A DNA stretch of 64,000 nt, taken from contig CAZBZU010000002.1 in NCBI GenBank assembly GCA_964496495.1, forward strand, positions 62,001-126,000. The letters are read 5' to 3'. A model generated the notes under the pieces. That model had not been told where the DNA came from. It did not search any database and saw nothing but the letters and a program-made list of their open reading frames with translations. Source of the stretch: JASBRS01 sp964496495. Its GTDB lineage: Bacteria > Deinococcota > Deinococci > Deinococcales > Trueperaceae. Positions 17,671-25,675 of the stretch are shown piece after piece. The first letter of the stretch is position 1, and each line of letters starts with the position of its first letter. The position numbers and the translations under genes were made by a program.

Positions 17671-18927
17671 ATGACTAGAGTACGTATCGCTGTGGTGTCG
17701 GTGCTGGTGGCGCTCCTGGTGGTGGTGCTGGCCGGCTGCGCGTCGCCCACGGGAAGCCTGACGGTGACCGTGAGCGGGCTGCCCGGCGGCGTGGTGGCAG
17801 CGGTGAGCGTGACAGGTCCCGGAGGCTACAGCGCCACCGTGACAGCCACGCAGACGCTGTCGAACCTCACGCCCGGGAGCTACACCGTCTCGCCCGGCAA
17901 CGCTCGCGCGTCGGGCGCGATCGTCGATACCCTCTACCTGGGGTCCGGCGGCGGGACGGTCGCGGTCACCGGCGGCGCTACGGCCACCGCCGCGGTGTCC
18001 TACGCCAAGCGGACGGGCAGCGGCATGATGTGGGTGGCGGATGAAGGCGCCGGCGTCTCCGGCTTCACGGCGAGTCAGCTGGCCAGCTCCGGGAGCCCGA
18101 CGCCGGCGGTGGCGCTGAGCAGCAGCGACGGGCCGGACGGCCTGGCGCTGGACGCCGACGGCAACCTCTGGGTCGGCATGGGGAACAGCTACACGCTGGT
18201 CGAGTTCACGGCGTCGCAGCTGGCATCGTCGAGCACCCCCACGCCCCACGTCGTCATCAGCTCGGACGGGACGTCGCTCGCCTGGCCCGGCTCGCTCGCC
18301 TTCGACCCCAGCGGCAACCTGTGGGTAGGCAACTGCGCCGGCAGCGGCAACGTCGAGATGTACACCCCGTCCCAGCTGGCAGCGACGGGTAGCCCCAGCC
18401 CCAGCGTGTCGCTCTCCGGCTCGTATGCGGCCTGCAACGCAATCGCGTTCGACGCGACCGGCGACCTCTGGATCGGCGACACCTCGAACGACCAGGTGCT
18501 CGAGTTCACTCCGTCGCAGCTGGCGACCTCCGGCAGCCCCACGCCGACCGTCACGCTCACCTCGGCGGCCTTCGCCTCCCCTGAGGGGTTGGCGTTCGAT
18601 GCCAGTGGCAACCTGTGGGTCGCGAACGACGGAAGCTCCGGAGCCGGCGCGCTGGTGATGTTCACCGCGTCGCAGCTCGCCAGCAGTGGGTCGAAGACGC
18701 CCAGCGTCACCATCGGCGACGACGGCAGCGGCAACCTCTTCAATCCGGTGTACGTGGTGCTCGACAACGGCGGCAACCTGTGGGTGTCCGACTTCAGCAA
18801 GAACAACATCCTGGAGTTCGCCGCCGGCGACATCGGAACCTCCGGGACGCCAGCGGCGAAGGTCGTGTTGACCGGATTCTCCTACTTCAACTTCCCGCAG
18901 TTCCTGTTCGATCCTCCGGCGCCCTAG
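17671..18927 (+). CDS. Secreted lipoprotein with NHL/SMP-30-like beta-propeller repeats
   Basis: A 418-residue lipoprotein: signal peptide ending VVLAGCAS, then a small Ig-like or carboxypeptidase-regulatory-like domain (~residues 25-90, GSLTVTVSGLPGGV). The rest is a repeat region. Six repeats of ~45-50 residues alternate a GNLWVG-type strand (DADGNLWVG, DPSGNLWVGN, DATGDLWIGD, DASGNLWVAN, DNGGNLWVSD) with a linker such as FTASQLASSGSPTP. This pattern predicts a six-bladed propeller. No enzyme function can be assigned. ATG at 17671 has GAGAGGACC upstream; an in-frame ATG at 17635 lacks a signal-peptide-like start. It is 94 bp after the beta-helix lipoprotein, so they may be co-expressed. Confidence 0.85.
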   Translation: MTRVRIAVVSVLVALLVVVLAGCASPTGSLTVTVSGLPGGVVAAVSVTGPGGYSATVTATQTLSNLTPGSYTVSPGNARASGAIVDTLYLGSGGGTVAVTGGATATAAVSYAKRTGSGMMWVADEGAGVSGFTASQLASSGSPTPAVALSSSDGPDGLALDADGNLWVGMGNSYTLVEFTASQLASSSTPTPHVVISSDGTSLAWPGSLAFDPSGNLWVGNCAGSGNVEMYTPSQLAATGSPSPSVSLSGSYAACNAIAFDATGDLWIGDTSNDQVLEFTPSQLATSGSPTPTVTLTSAAFASPEGLAFDASGNLWVANDGSSGAGALVMFTASQLASSGSKTPSVTIGDDGSGNLFNPVYVVLDNGGNLWVSDFSKNNILEFAAGDIGTSGTPAAKVVLTGFSYFNFPQFLFDPPAP

Positions 18928-18947
18928 CGCGCTCGGCAGACCGACCG

Positions 18948-18980
18948 GGTCGCCGCGGCCGCTCACCGGCCGCGGCGACC
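18948..18980 (+). terminator. GC hairpin after the propeller lipoprotein
   Basis: A perfect 14-bp stem (18948-18961 with 18967-18980) and loop CTCAC, 20 bp after the stop codon. There is no T-tract. It separates the plus-strand lipoproteins from the convergent M20 peptidase gene. Confidence 0.6.
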
Positions 18981-19116
18981 ACGTGTCTGGAACCGGCGGC
19001 CGGGGCCACGGGTCCCTGCGTGGTCGGCGCGCAGGCGTCGTCGCCGTCGCCTTCGGCGCTGCTTCAGCTCGCCGCCGTTCTCGCCGTTGCTGTCGCCCTC
19101 GTCCTCGCCGTCGCGG

Positions 19117-20520
19117 TCAGTGCTGCGTCAGCTCGCCGGCGTGCTCGCCGATGGCGTGGAGCAGCCGCACGGTCGCCAGCGTCCCCCGCGTGATCGTGTC
19201 GAGGCGGAAGAACTCGTTGGGAGCGTGGATGCCGTTGTCGGGCTCGCCGAAGGCGAAGTACAGGGTCCACATTCCCAGCAGCGCGCGGAAGTCCGACGCC
19301 ACCGGCACCGTGCCGCCGACCCAGACGAAGACGGGCTCCTTGCCGTAGACGGCCTCGAGGCTGCTCGACGCCAGTGGCAGGGAGGGGTGGTCCAGGGGCA
19401 TGTCGTAGGCACGCGCCTTTCCGGGCAGCCGGCCGATGTCGACCGTGAGCCCGGGCGGCGAGATCCTCTTGACGTAGTGCTCGATGGCGTCGAGGATGCG
19501 GTCCGGGTCCTGCCCGTCCACCAGCCGGCAGGTGATCTTGGCGTGGGCGGCGTTTGGCAGCACCGTCTTCACGCCGTCGCCCTGGAAGCCGCCCCAGATG
19601 CCGTTCACCTCGAAGGTGGGCCGTACCCAGCGGCGCTCCAGCGGCGAGTAGCCCTCCTCGCCCGTCCAGCCGCTGAGCCCCACGGCCGCGAGCTCCTGAG
19701 CGTCGTCGTACGGTAGTGCCGCGATGGCATCGCGAACGGCTTGCGAGGGCTCCTTGACGCCGTCGTAGAAGCCGGGCACCGCGATGCGGCCGCGTTCGTC
19801 CTTCATGGCGGCGAGGATGCGCGCCAGCCCCTCGAGCGGGTTGGGCACTGCCCCGCCGTAGAGGCCGGAGTGGAGGTCGCTGGACGCGCCCGCCACGTCG
19901 ATCTGGCAGCCGGCCAGGCCACGGTTGCCGACCGTCAACGATGGCCGGTCGACCCCGAGCATGCCGCCGTCGGCGCTGATCGCGAGGTCGCCGGCGAGCA
20001 GCTCGCTGTGCTCGCTCAGGAAGGTAGGCAGGTTCGGGCTGCCGATCTCCTCCTCGCCCTCGATCACGAAGGTGACGTTGACCGGTGGCGCCCCGGCTGC
20101 CTCGGCCCAGGCCTCGACGGCCTGGGCGGCGATGAGCACCCCGCCCTTGTCGTCGCCGGCGCCGCGGCCGTAGAGTCGGCCGTCCCTCACCTCCGGCTCG
20201 AAGGGAGGGGAGGCCCAGAGCTCGAGCGGCTCGGGCGGCTGCACGTCGTAGTGGCCGTAGACGACCACCGTCGGGAGGGCGGGGTCGACCTGCCAGCGGC
20301 CGACCACCACGGCATTCCCGGGGGTGTCGATGGTGCGTACCTCCGGCACGCCCGCCCGCTGCAAGCGGGCGGCCACCCAGGCGGCGGCCGCCGCGATGTC
20401 GCGGCGGTGCTCGGGCACGGTGCTGACGCTGGGGATGCGCACGAATGCCGCCAGGTCGTCTGCGTAGCCGGCCGCGCGCGCCTCGGCGGCGCCCAGCGCT
20501 GCGTCAAGCTTGTCGTCCAT
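19117..20520 (-). CDS. M20-family metallo-dipeptidase
   Basis: A 467-residue cytoplasmic di-zinc peptidase of the M20/PepV-carnosinase type, expected to cleave dipeptides. Metal and catalytic residues appear in order: YGHYDVQ (His), GRGAGDDKGG (bridging Asp), EGEEEIGS (catalytic and metal Glu), ISADGGM (Asp) and NGIHAPNE (late His). The lid/dimerisation domain sits in the middle (residues ~200-330). ATG at 20520 has GGAGGAG upstream. It appears monocistronic. Substrate specificity cannot be read from sequence. Confidence 0.92.
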   Translation of the reverse strand: MDDKLDAALGAAEARAAGYADDLAAFVRIPSVSTVPEHRRDIAAAAAWVAARLQRAGVPEVRTIDTPGNAVVVGRWQVDPALPTVVVYGHYDVQPPEPLELWASPPFEPEVRDGRLYGRGAGDDKGGVLIAAQAVEAWAEAAGAPPVNVTFVIEGEEEIGSPNLPTFLSEHSELLAGDLAISADGGMLGVDRPSLTVGNRGLAGCQIDVAGASSDLHSGLYGGAVPNPLEGLARILAAMKDERGRIAVPGFYDGVKEPSQAVRDAIAALPYDDAQELAAVGLSGWTGEEGYSPLERRWVRPTFEVNGIWGGFQGDGVKTVLPNAAHAKITCRLVDGQDPDRILDAIEHYVKRISPPGLTVDIGRLPGKARAYDMPLDHPSLPLASSSLEAVYGKEPVFVWVGGTVPVASDFRALLGMWTLYFAFGEPDNGIHAPNEFFRLDTITRGTLATVRLLHAIGEHAGELTQH

Positions 20521-20629
20521 GGCTCCTCCAGCCTCCGCGGGTGAGTCCGCTCGCACCAGCCTACTCCGGCGGCCAACCTCGCGCCGCCCTGGAGCGGGCT
20601 GCGGCGTCGCGTGCAGCGCCCGCGACCGG

Positions 20630-20995
20630 CTAGCGAGAGCCGACCTCCGGCCGATCGATCGCGCGCAGCCAGCCCCCATCCGCCTGGCGCCGCAGGACCT
20701 GTACACGCACGCCCACCCCGTCGGCACTGACGCTCGAGGCGAGGGCGAGGTCGCCCAGACGGATCGTGGGCAGCTGCTGCTCCGGCGTGAACGGGACGCC
20801 GCGCGCAACCAGGGCGCGGCAGGCATCGAGGATGGCAGTCCGGCCGCGGATCTCCGCGCCGGGAGGGTAGGCGAGGATGGCGTCTTCTTCGTAGAGCGCC
20901 GCCATGCCCTCTGCGTCGCCGGCGTTGGCGCGCCGCACGAACAGCCTCATGACGTCGTCGGCTTCCAGGGCCCGTGTCCGCTCGTTTCCGTTCAT
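20630..20995 (-). CDS. SnoaL-like / NTF2-fold small protein
   Basis: A 121-residue protein with the SnoaL-like/SgcJ pattern: FVRRANAGDAEGMAALYEEDAILAYPPG, then a conserved GRTAILDACRALV helix and C-terminal strands. Such proteins are NTF2-fold isomerase-like or ligand-binding proteins of mostly unknown role. ATG at 20995 follows AAGGAGAGG. It lies 25 bp downstream of the AhpD-like gene and 109 bp before the M20 gene, all minus, so it may share a transcript with the AhpD-like gene. Confidence 0.8.
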   Translation of the reverse strand: MNGNERTRALEADDVMRLFVRRANAGDAEGMAALYEEDAILAYPPGAEIRGRTAILDACRALVARGVPFTPEQQLPTIRLGDLALASSVSADGVGVRVQVLRRQADGGWLRAIDRPEVGSR

Positions 20996-21020
20996 CTGGG
21001 TTCCTCTCCTTCGGGCGCCC

Positions 21021-21491
21021 TCAGCCCGGCCGGTACTCGCCGGGCAGGGTGCGCGTGGCGATGGCGATGCGGTTCCAGGCGTTGATGACGGCGATCGCCC
21101 AGATGAGCTGGGCCAGCTCGGCCTCCTCGAACTCGGCTGCCGCGGCATCGTATACCTCGCGCGGGACGTGGCCGTCGGCGACCAGCGTGGCGGCGTCGGT
21201 CAGCGCCAGCGCGGCGCGCTCGCGGCGTGTGAAGAAGGGGGCCTCGTGCCAGGTGGCGACGGCGTAGAGCCGCTGCTCGCTCTCACCGCGGGCGCGGGCA
21301 TCCAGCGTGTGCATGTCGACGCAGTAGGCGCAGCCGTTGAGGATCGACGCCCGCAGGCTCACCAGGTCGCGTAGCGCCGAGTCGAGCTCGAGGGAGCCGT
21401 CGAGCGCGACCATGGCGCGGTAGGCGGCGGGGGCGAGGGAGGAAGCGGACAGGCGGGGCGGTTCCATGTGAAGCGTGGCGTCTGTTGACAT
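21021..21491 (-). CDS. Carboxymuconolactone decarboxylase / AhpD-like protein
   Basis: A 156-residue all-helical protein of the AhpD-like family. The redox-active motif is CAYCVDMH, within the family stretch SILNGCAYCVDMHTLDA, and the C-terminal half has the typical LIWAIAVINAWNRIAI helix. It probably acts as a thiol-dependent peroxide- or alkylhydroperoxide-handling protein. It is divergent from a MocR-type regulator with only 34 bp between start codons, a common arrangement where the MocR protein controls the neighbour. ATG at 21491 lacks a good ribosome site. Confidence 0.88.
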   Translation of the reverse strand: MSTDATLHMEPPRLSASSLAPAAYRAMVALDGSLELDSALRDLVSLRASILNGCAYCVDMHTLDARARGESEQRLYAVATWHEAPFFTRRERAALALTDAATLVADGHVPREVYDAAAAEFEEAELAQLIWAIAVINAWNRIAIATRTLPGEYRPG

Positions 21492-21508
21492 GGCCCGAGC
21501 CTAGCCGC

Positions 21509-21556
21509 AGACTGGACCACTAGCAATGGCCAACTCCGATACAGAAGACTGGTCCA
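21509..21556. promoter_or_regulatory. Candidate paired MocR binding sites
   Basis: AGACTGGACCA (21509-21519) and AGACTGGTCCA (21546-21556) are 37 bp apart. Each core (TGGACCA, TGGTCCA) is the reverse complement of the other and near-palindromic. They flank the regulator start codon in the short divergent region. MocR/PdxR proteins bind pairs of such half-sites, so these are proposed as its operator. The second copy lies inside the annotated start of the regulator gene. Confidence 0.5.
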
Positions 21557-22950
21557 ATTCCGGAGTCGACCTCCATCTCGTGGTCGACCGGATCCCCGGG
21601 CGGGGCCTGCGCGCGGGCCTGGAGGACGCCCTCCGCGATGCCGTTCGCTCCGGCCGGCTGGCGCGGGGCGGCCGCCTGCCTCCCACGCGCACGCTGGCAC
21701 GAGATCTGGGCGTGTCGCGCGGGACGGTGCAGGAGGCGTACGCGCAGCTCGCGGCCGAGGGGTGGATCCGCGGCCGGCAGGGCTCGGGCACGGTGGTGGC
21801 GGTCGACGGCTCGCCCGAGCGCGCCTGGCAGGCCAGGCCGCCACAGCACACCCGCTGGCGCCATGACCTGCGGCCGGGAAGGCCGGACGTCACCTCGTTC
21901 CCCAGGGCGCTATGGTTGCGTGCGCTCAAGGACGCGCTGCGAGGCGCGCCTGCGGAGGCGCTGGGGTACGTCGACCCGGCCGGTCAGCTCCCCCTCCGCG
22001 TGGCCCTGGCGGCCTACCTCGCCCGCGCCCGCGGCCTCAGCGTCACGCCCGGCGATCTGGTGGTGACGAGCGGCTTCACCCAGGCGCTCGGGGTCGTCGC
22101 CCGTGCCATCGGCGACGGTGGGCCGGCGATCGTGGCCATGGAGGACCCGGCCATGCCGCTCCACCGCCGCGTGGTCGCCGCCGCAGGGCACCGTGTGGCG
22201 CCGATTCCCGTCGACCGGGACGGTCTCCGGGTCGATGCCCTGGATGCCGTCCGCGACGTTCGTCTGGTGGTGCTGACGCCGAACCGCCAGCACCCGACCG
22301 GCGCGACCCTCCATCCCGACCGGCGTGCGCAGCTGATCGCCTGGGCGCGGCGGCAACGGGCGCTCATCCTCGAGGACGACTACGACGGCGAGTTCCGCTA
22401 CGACCGGCAGCCGCTCGCCCCGCTGCAGGCCCTCTGCCCCGACGCGGTGATCTACGCCGGCACCACCTCCAAGACGCTCGCTCCCGGTCTAAGGCTCGGC
22501 TGGCTGGCCGTGCCGGCCGCGGCGAGACCGACCGTCCTGGCGCACAAGACGCTCACCGACTGGCACACCGGTGCCATCGAGCAGCTGGCGCTCACCGCGC
22601 TCCTGGAGAGCGCCGCCTACGACCGCCACATCCGGAGCGTGCGGTTGCGCTACCGCCGCCGCCGCGATGCCCTCGTCGGGGCGCTCCGGGAGCGCTTCCC
22701 GGGCCTCGAGGTGCACGGCGCAGCCGCAGGCCTCAATGTTCTCGTGCCGCTGGCCGACGCGGATGCCGAGCGAGCTGCCCTGGCGGCGGCCAGGGCGCGC
22801 GGGGTGGGGCTGGGGGGCCTCGATGCCGGCGGCTACTACCTCGCCGGCGGGCACGCCGGCCTCGTCATCGGGTACGCGGCCGCCGCCGAGCACGGCTTCG
22901 CCGCCGCGCTGGCGGCCCTTCTCGCCGCGCTCGAGACCGCCCTCGGCTGA
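21526..22950 (+). CDS. MocR-type regulator (GntR winged helix fused to aminotransferase fold)
   Basis: A 474-residue MocR/PdxR-family regulator. Residues ~25-85 form the GntR winged helix (LPPTRTLARDLGVSRGTVQE, GWIRGRQGSGTVV). Residues ~110-470 form a fold-type I aminotransferase-like domain with the PLP Lys in AGTTSKTLAPGLRLGW. The protein should sense PLP or a PLP-amine adduct and control neighbouring genes. It is divergent from the AhpD-like gene. No ribosome site precedes ATG 21526, so the start may be a little downstream. Confidence 0.92.
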   Translation: MANSDTEDWSNSGVDLHLVVDRIPGRGLRAGLEDALRDAVRSGRLARGGRLPPTRTLARDLGVSRGTVQEAYAQLAAEGWIRGRQGSGTVVAVDGSPERAWQARPPQHTRWRHDLRPGRPDVTSFPRALWLRALKDALRGAPAEALGYVDPAGQLPLRVALAAYLARARGLSVTPGDLVVTSGFTQALGVVARAIGDGGPAIVAMEDPAMPLHRRVVAAAGHRVAPIPVDRDGLRVDALDAVRDVRLVVLTPNRQHPTGATLHPDRRAQLIAWARRQRALILEDDYDGEFRYDRQPLAPLQALCPDAVIYAGTTSKTLAPGLRLGWLAVPAAARPTVLAHKTLTDWHTGAIEQLALTALLESAAYDRHIRSVRLRYRRRRDALVGALRERFPGLEVHGAAAGLNVLVPLADADAERAALAAARARGVGLGGLDAGGYYLAGGHAGLVIGYAAAAEHGFAAALAALLAALETALG

Positions 22951-22962
22951 GGCGGCCACCGT

Positions 22963-23001
22963 GCCCTGCATGGCGCGGATCGCCCTGCACGGCGCGGATC
23001 G
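22963..23001. repeat. Two tandem copies of a 19-bp unit
   Basis: GCCCTGCATGGCGCGGATCG and GCCCTGCACGGCGCGGATCG overlap by one base and differ at one position. They lie in the gap between the convergent MocR and GNAT genes. Function is unknown. Confidence 0.5.
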
Positions 23002-23066
23002 GCACGCCCGCGTGGCCCGCGACAGGCCGGCGCGGCTGACGGTCGGCGCGTCGGGGGCGTTCCGAG

Positions 23067-23876
23067 CTACTCCGGCGGCGCCCAGCGGAAGATCCGGTAG
23101 CTGAAGATGTCCTCGAAGCCCATGTCCCGGTAGAGGTTCGCAGCCATCGCCGAGGCCTGCAGGATTCCGTAGCGGTAGCCGCGCCTCCTCGCTTCGGCGA
23201 GGGCCGCGGCGGTGACCGCGCCGGCGATCCCCCGCCGACGCGCCGCCGGGACGGTGGCCACGCAGTAGACGCCCGCCACGCCGGCGGCCAGGAAGATGGT
23301 GGCGCAGCTCACCGGGCGCCCGTCGAGGCGGCCGAGGAAGTTGTGGACCGGCCCCTCGGGCTGCAAGCCGGCCAGCGTGAAGAAACGGTTCCAGATGTCC
23401 TCGGCGCCGACGACCTGGTTGCCCCCCAGGAGCGTCTCGACGAATGTGCCGAGCGTGGCCGAGTCGGCAACGCGCTCGACGGTCACCCCCTCCGGCACAT
23501 CGGGGGCCACGATCCGGCTGAGGTCGGCCGCCATGGCGGGTGCGCCGTCGACATCGGCGAAGCCGGCTGCCTCCAGCCTGCCCGCCAGCCCCGCCGGCGT
23601 GGCGAGGGGGGAGAGCCACAGCAGCACGGCGGTCCGCAGTCGCCGGTGCGACGCCTGCAGGCGCTCGAGGAAGGAGCGGGCGCCGTCGTCGTCGAGTCGT
23701 AGCCCGATGGCCATGTTGAACCAGAACATCGGGTCCTCGTTGGCGGCCCACGTGACCGTGGGGTCGTGGAGCACCTCCGCCCCGCCCAGGCCCTCCTGCA
23801 AGGCGAGGAACTGGCCGAAGTTGGCCTCGTTGGCGGCGCCCAGATCCTGAGGCTGACGCTCGGCGTCGTGGGGCAT
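23067..23876 (-). CDS. GNAT-family N-acetyltransferase
   Basis: A 269-residue protein whose C-terminal third is a GNAT acetyltransferase domain. The acetyl-CoA loop is VPAARRRGIAGAVTAAAL, followed by the final strand and helix GYRYGILQASAMAANLYRDM. The N-terminal ~120 residues probably form a second, degenerate GNAT-like half or substrate domain. ATG at 23876 has GGAGGAGGG upstream. The substrate cannot be inferred from neighbours. Confidence 0.85.
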   Translation of the reverse strand: MPHDAERQPQDLGAANEANFGQFLALQEGLGGAEVLHDPTVTWAANEDPMFWFNMAIGLRLDDDGARSFLERLQASHRRLRTAVLLWLSPLATPAGLAGRLEAAGFADVDGAPAMAADLSRIVAPDVPEGVTVERVADSATLGTFVETLLGGNQVVGAEDIWNRFFTLAGLQPEGPVHNFLGRLDGRPVSCATIFLAAGVAGVYCVATVPAARRRGIAGAVTAAALAEARRRGYRYGILQASAMAANLYRDMGFEDIFSYRIFRWAPPE

Positions 23877-23932
23877 GCGGTTCCCTCCTCCCGGGTGGTC
23901 GCACGCACCATACGGCAGCGGCGGTCCGTCCC

Positions 23933-23962
23933 TTGACACCTGGAAGCCCCCGGGAGCAAACT
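23933..23962 (+). promoter_or_regulatory. Promoter of the TetR-ABC exporter operon
   Basis: A perfect -35 TTGACA at 23933-23938, 18-bp spacer, and CAAACT at 23957-23962 as a weak -10. The predicted start of transcription falls inside the palindrome that follows, as expected for a repressed promoter. Confidence 0.5.
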
Positions 23963-23963
23963 G

Positions 23964-23988
23964 TGACCGAAATGGCCGATTTCAGTCA
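23964..23988. promoter_or_regulatory. Candidate TetR operator
   Basis: A 25-bp palindrome: TGACCGAAAT, spacer GGCCG, ATTTCAGTCA. Arms match at nine of ten positions. It starts directly after the -10 element and lies 45 bp before the tetR start, the usual place for TetR self-repression. Confidence 0.62.
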
Positions 23989-24032
23989 TCTGGTCAGCAA
24001 GGCGGCAGGTGGGATGCCAACGGCGGCGCGCG

Positions 24033-24761
24033 ATGGCGGCTAGGCCCAGGCGGCAGGCCGCGGGCAAGCGCGAAACGGACGCGGTGCGGGAGGCGCGCGA
24101 GCAGCGCATCCTCGAGGCCGCGGCGGCGCTGCTGGCGCGCTGGGGGTACCAGAAGACCACCGTCGCGGACGTGGCTCGCGAGGCGGGCGTCGGGAAGGGC
24201 ACCATCTACCTGCACTGGAGCGACAAGGCGGCGCTCTTCCGCGGGGCGATCGCGAACGCCAGCAAGCAGGTCACCGACGACATGCTACGGCGCGTGCAGG
24301 CCGACCCCGAGGGCGGGCAGTTCTACCGCCTGTGGACGCACGGCATGGTGGCGATCTACGCCAACCCGCTGCTGGCGGCCATCATGTCGGGCCGCAGCGA
24401 CATCCTGCGGGGCCTCATCGACTCGCTCGATGCCGCCACCCTCGAGCAGATGTTCGGCAACTCCGGGGCTCAGGTCGAGCGCCTCCAGGCCGCGGGCCTC
24501 ATCCGCGACGATCTCCCGCCGGGCGTGGTCACGTTCCTGATCGCGGCGCTGAAGCTGGGCATCGCCAACGCCTCGGAGTTCGCGCCGGGGGCGCAGGCGC
24601 CGGCCGCGAGCGAGCTGACCGACGCTCTGAGCGACCTCATGCGGCGCTGGCTGGCGCCCGAGCGGCCGCCGGCCGACAGCAGCAAGGGCAAGCGCATCAT
24701 GGCCGAGTGGATGGATCAATCCAACGCGATCTTCGGCCAGCGCGAGGATCCGGAGGGGTGA
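24033..24761 (+). CDS. TetR-family repressor of the adjacent ABC exporter
   Basis: A 242-residue TetR-family regulator. The DNA-binding part holds ILEAAAALLARWGYQKTT and the helix-turn-helix VADVAREAGVGKGTIYLHW. The C-terminal ~170 helical residues form the ligand-binding/dimer domain. ATG 24033 is chosen for the family-like basic start; a GTG at 24009 is also open, and neither has a clear ribosome site. The first ABC gene begins 5 bp after its stop and the set forms a probable operon repressed through the upstream palindrome. Confidence 0.9.
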   Translation: MAARPRRQAAGKRETDAVREAREQRILEAAAALLARWGYQKTTVADVAREAGVGKGTIYLHWSDKAALFRGAIANASKQVTDDMLRRVQADPEGGQFYRLWTHGMVAIYANPLLAAIMSGRSDILRGLIDSLDAATLEQMFGNSGAQVERLQAAGLIRDDLPPGVVTFLIAALKLGIANASEFAPGAQAPAASELTDALSDLMRRWLAPERPPADSSKGKRIMAEWMDQSNAIFGQREDPEG

Positions 24762-24766
24762 ACGAG

Positions 24767-25675
24767 ATGCCAAGCGTCATCGAGGTGGAAGGGCTTCACA
24801 AGAGCTACGGCCGCGCCCGCGGCGTCAGCGGCGTGACGTTCGCGGTTCAGGAGGGCGAGGTGTTCGGGTTCCTCGGCCCCAACGGGGCGGGCAAGACCAC
24901 CACCATCCGGTTGCTGATGGCGCTGCTGCGCGCGGATGCCGGCAGCGCGCGCATCGCCGGCCTGGACTGCTGGCGTGACGCAGTCGAGATCAAGCGCCTG
25001 GTCGGCTACGTTCCCGGCGAGCCTGCCCTCGATCCGGGGCTGACCGGCGGCCAGATCCTCGCCTACTTCGCGCACCTTCGCGGCGGTGTGGAGCCGGCCT
25101 ACCTGCAGGAGCTCATCGAGCGCTTCGAGCTGGACCCGAGCCGCAGGTTCAGGCAGTACTCCAGCGGCAACAAGCGCAAGGTCGTGCTCATCCAGGCGTT
25201 CATGCACCGGCCCCGCGTGTTGGTCCTGGACGAACCCACCAGCGGGCTCGACCCCATCAACCAGCAGGAGTTCGGCCGGCTGGTCGCCGAGGCGAAGACA
25301 GCCGGGAGCACCGTGTTCCTCTCCTCGCACGTCCTCAGCGAGGTGGAGCACACCTGCGACCGGGTGGCGATCATCCGCGACGGCCGGCTGGTGCGCGTCG
25401 GCGGCATCGCAGAACTGAAGGACATCAAGCGCCACACCGTCACCATCACCTTCGCCTCGCCCGCGCCCGCGGCGGCCTTCGAGGGCATCCCCGGCGTGGA
25501 GGAGGTGGCGGCCGAGGACGGCGGGCGCACCCTGCGTCTGGTGGCGACCGGCGAGCTGGACGCGGTCATCAAGGCGGCCGCAGGATTCCCCGTCGTCGGC
25601 GTGGCCACGCACGAGCCCAGCCTGGAGGAGATCTTCCTCCGCTACTACCAGGAGGAAGGCGATGTGGCTGCGTAG
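24767..25675 (+). CDS. ABC exporter ATP-binding protein (drug/polyketide exporter type)
   Basis: A 302-residue ABC ATPase. Walker A is GPNGAGKTTT, Walker B region VLVLDEPTSGLDP, and the switch His is in LSSHVLSEVEH. The signature reads YSSGNKRKV, the SSGNK variant usual in DrrA/TnrB-like exporters. A C-terminal ~80-residue domain follows the ATPase. It follows tetR closely with GGAGGGG before the ATG and overlaps the permease gene by 14 bp. It should power export of a hydrophobic compound. Confidence 0.92.
   Translation: MPSVIEVEGLHKSYGRARGVSGVTFAVQEGEVFGFLGPNGAGKTTTIRLLMALLRADAGSARIAGLDCWRDAVEIKRLVGYVPGEPALDPGLTGGQILAYFAHLRGGVEPAYLQELIERFELDPSRRFRQYSSGNKRKVVLIQAFMHRPRVLVLDEPTSGLDPINQQEFGRLVAEAKTAGSTVFLSSHVLSEVEHTCDRVAIIRDGRLVRVGGIAELKDIKRHTVTITFASPAPAAAFEGIPGVEEVAAEDGGRTLRLVATGELDAVIKAAAGFPVVGVATHEPSLEEIFLRYYQEEGDVAA

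Noticed and set aside
19040..19116. Possible simple repeat (CGCCGT/CGCCCTCGTC tract)
   Set aside because: The units are irregular and not a true tandem array; only the 28-bp duplicate of the peptidase gene end is specific.
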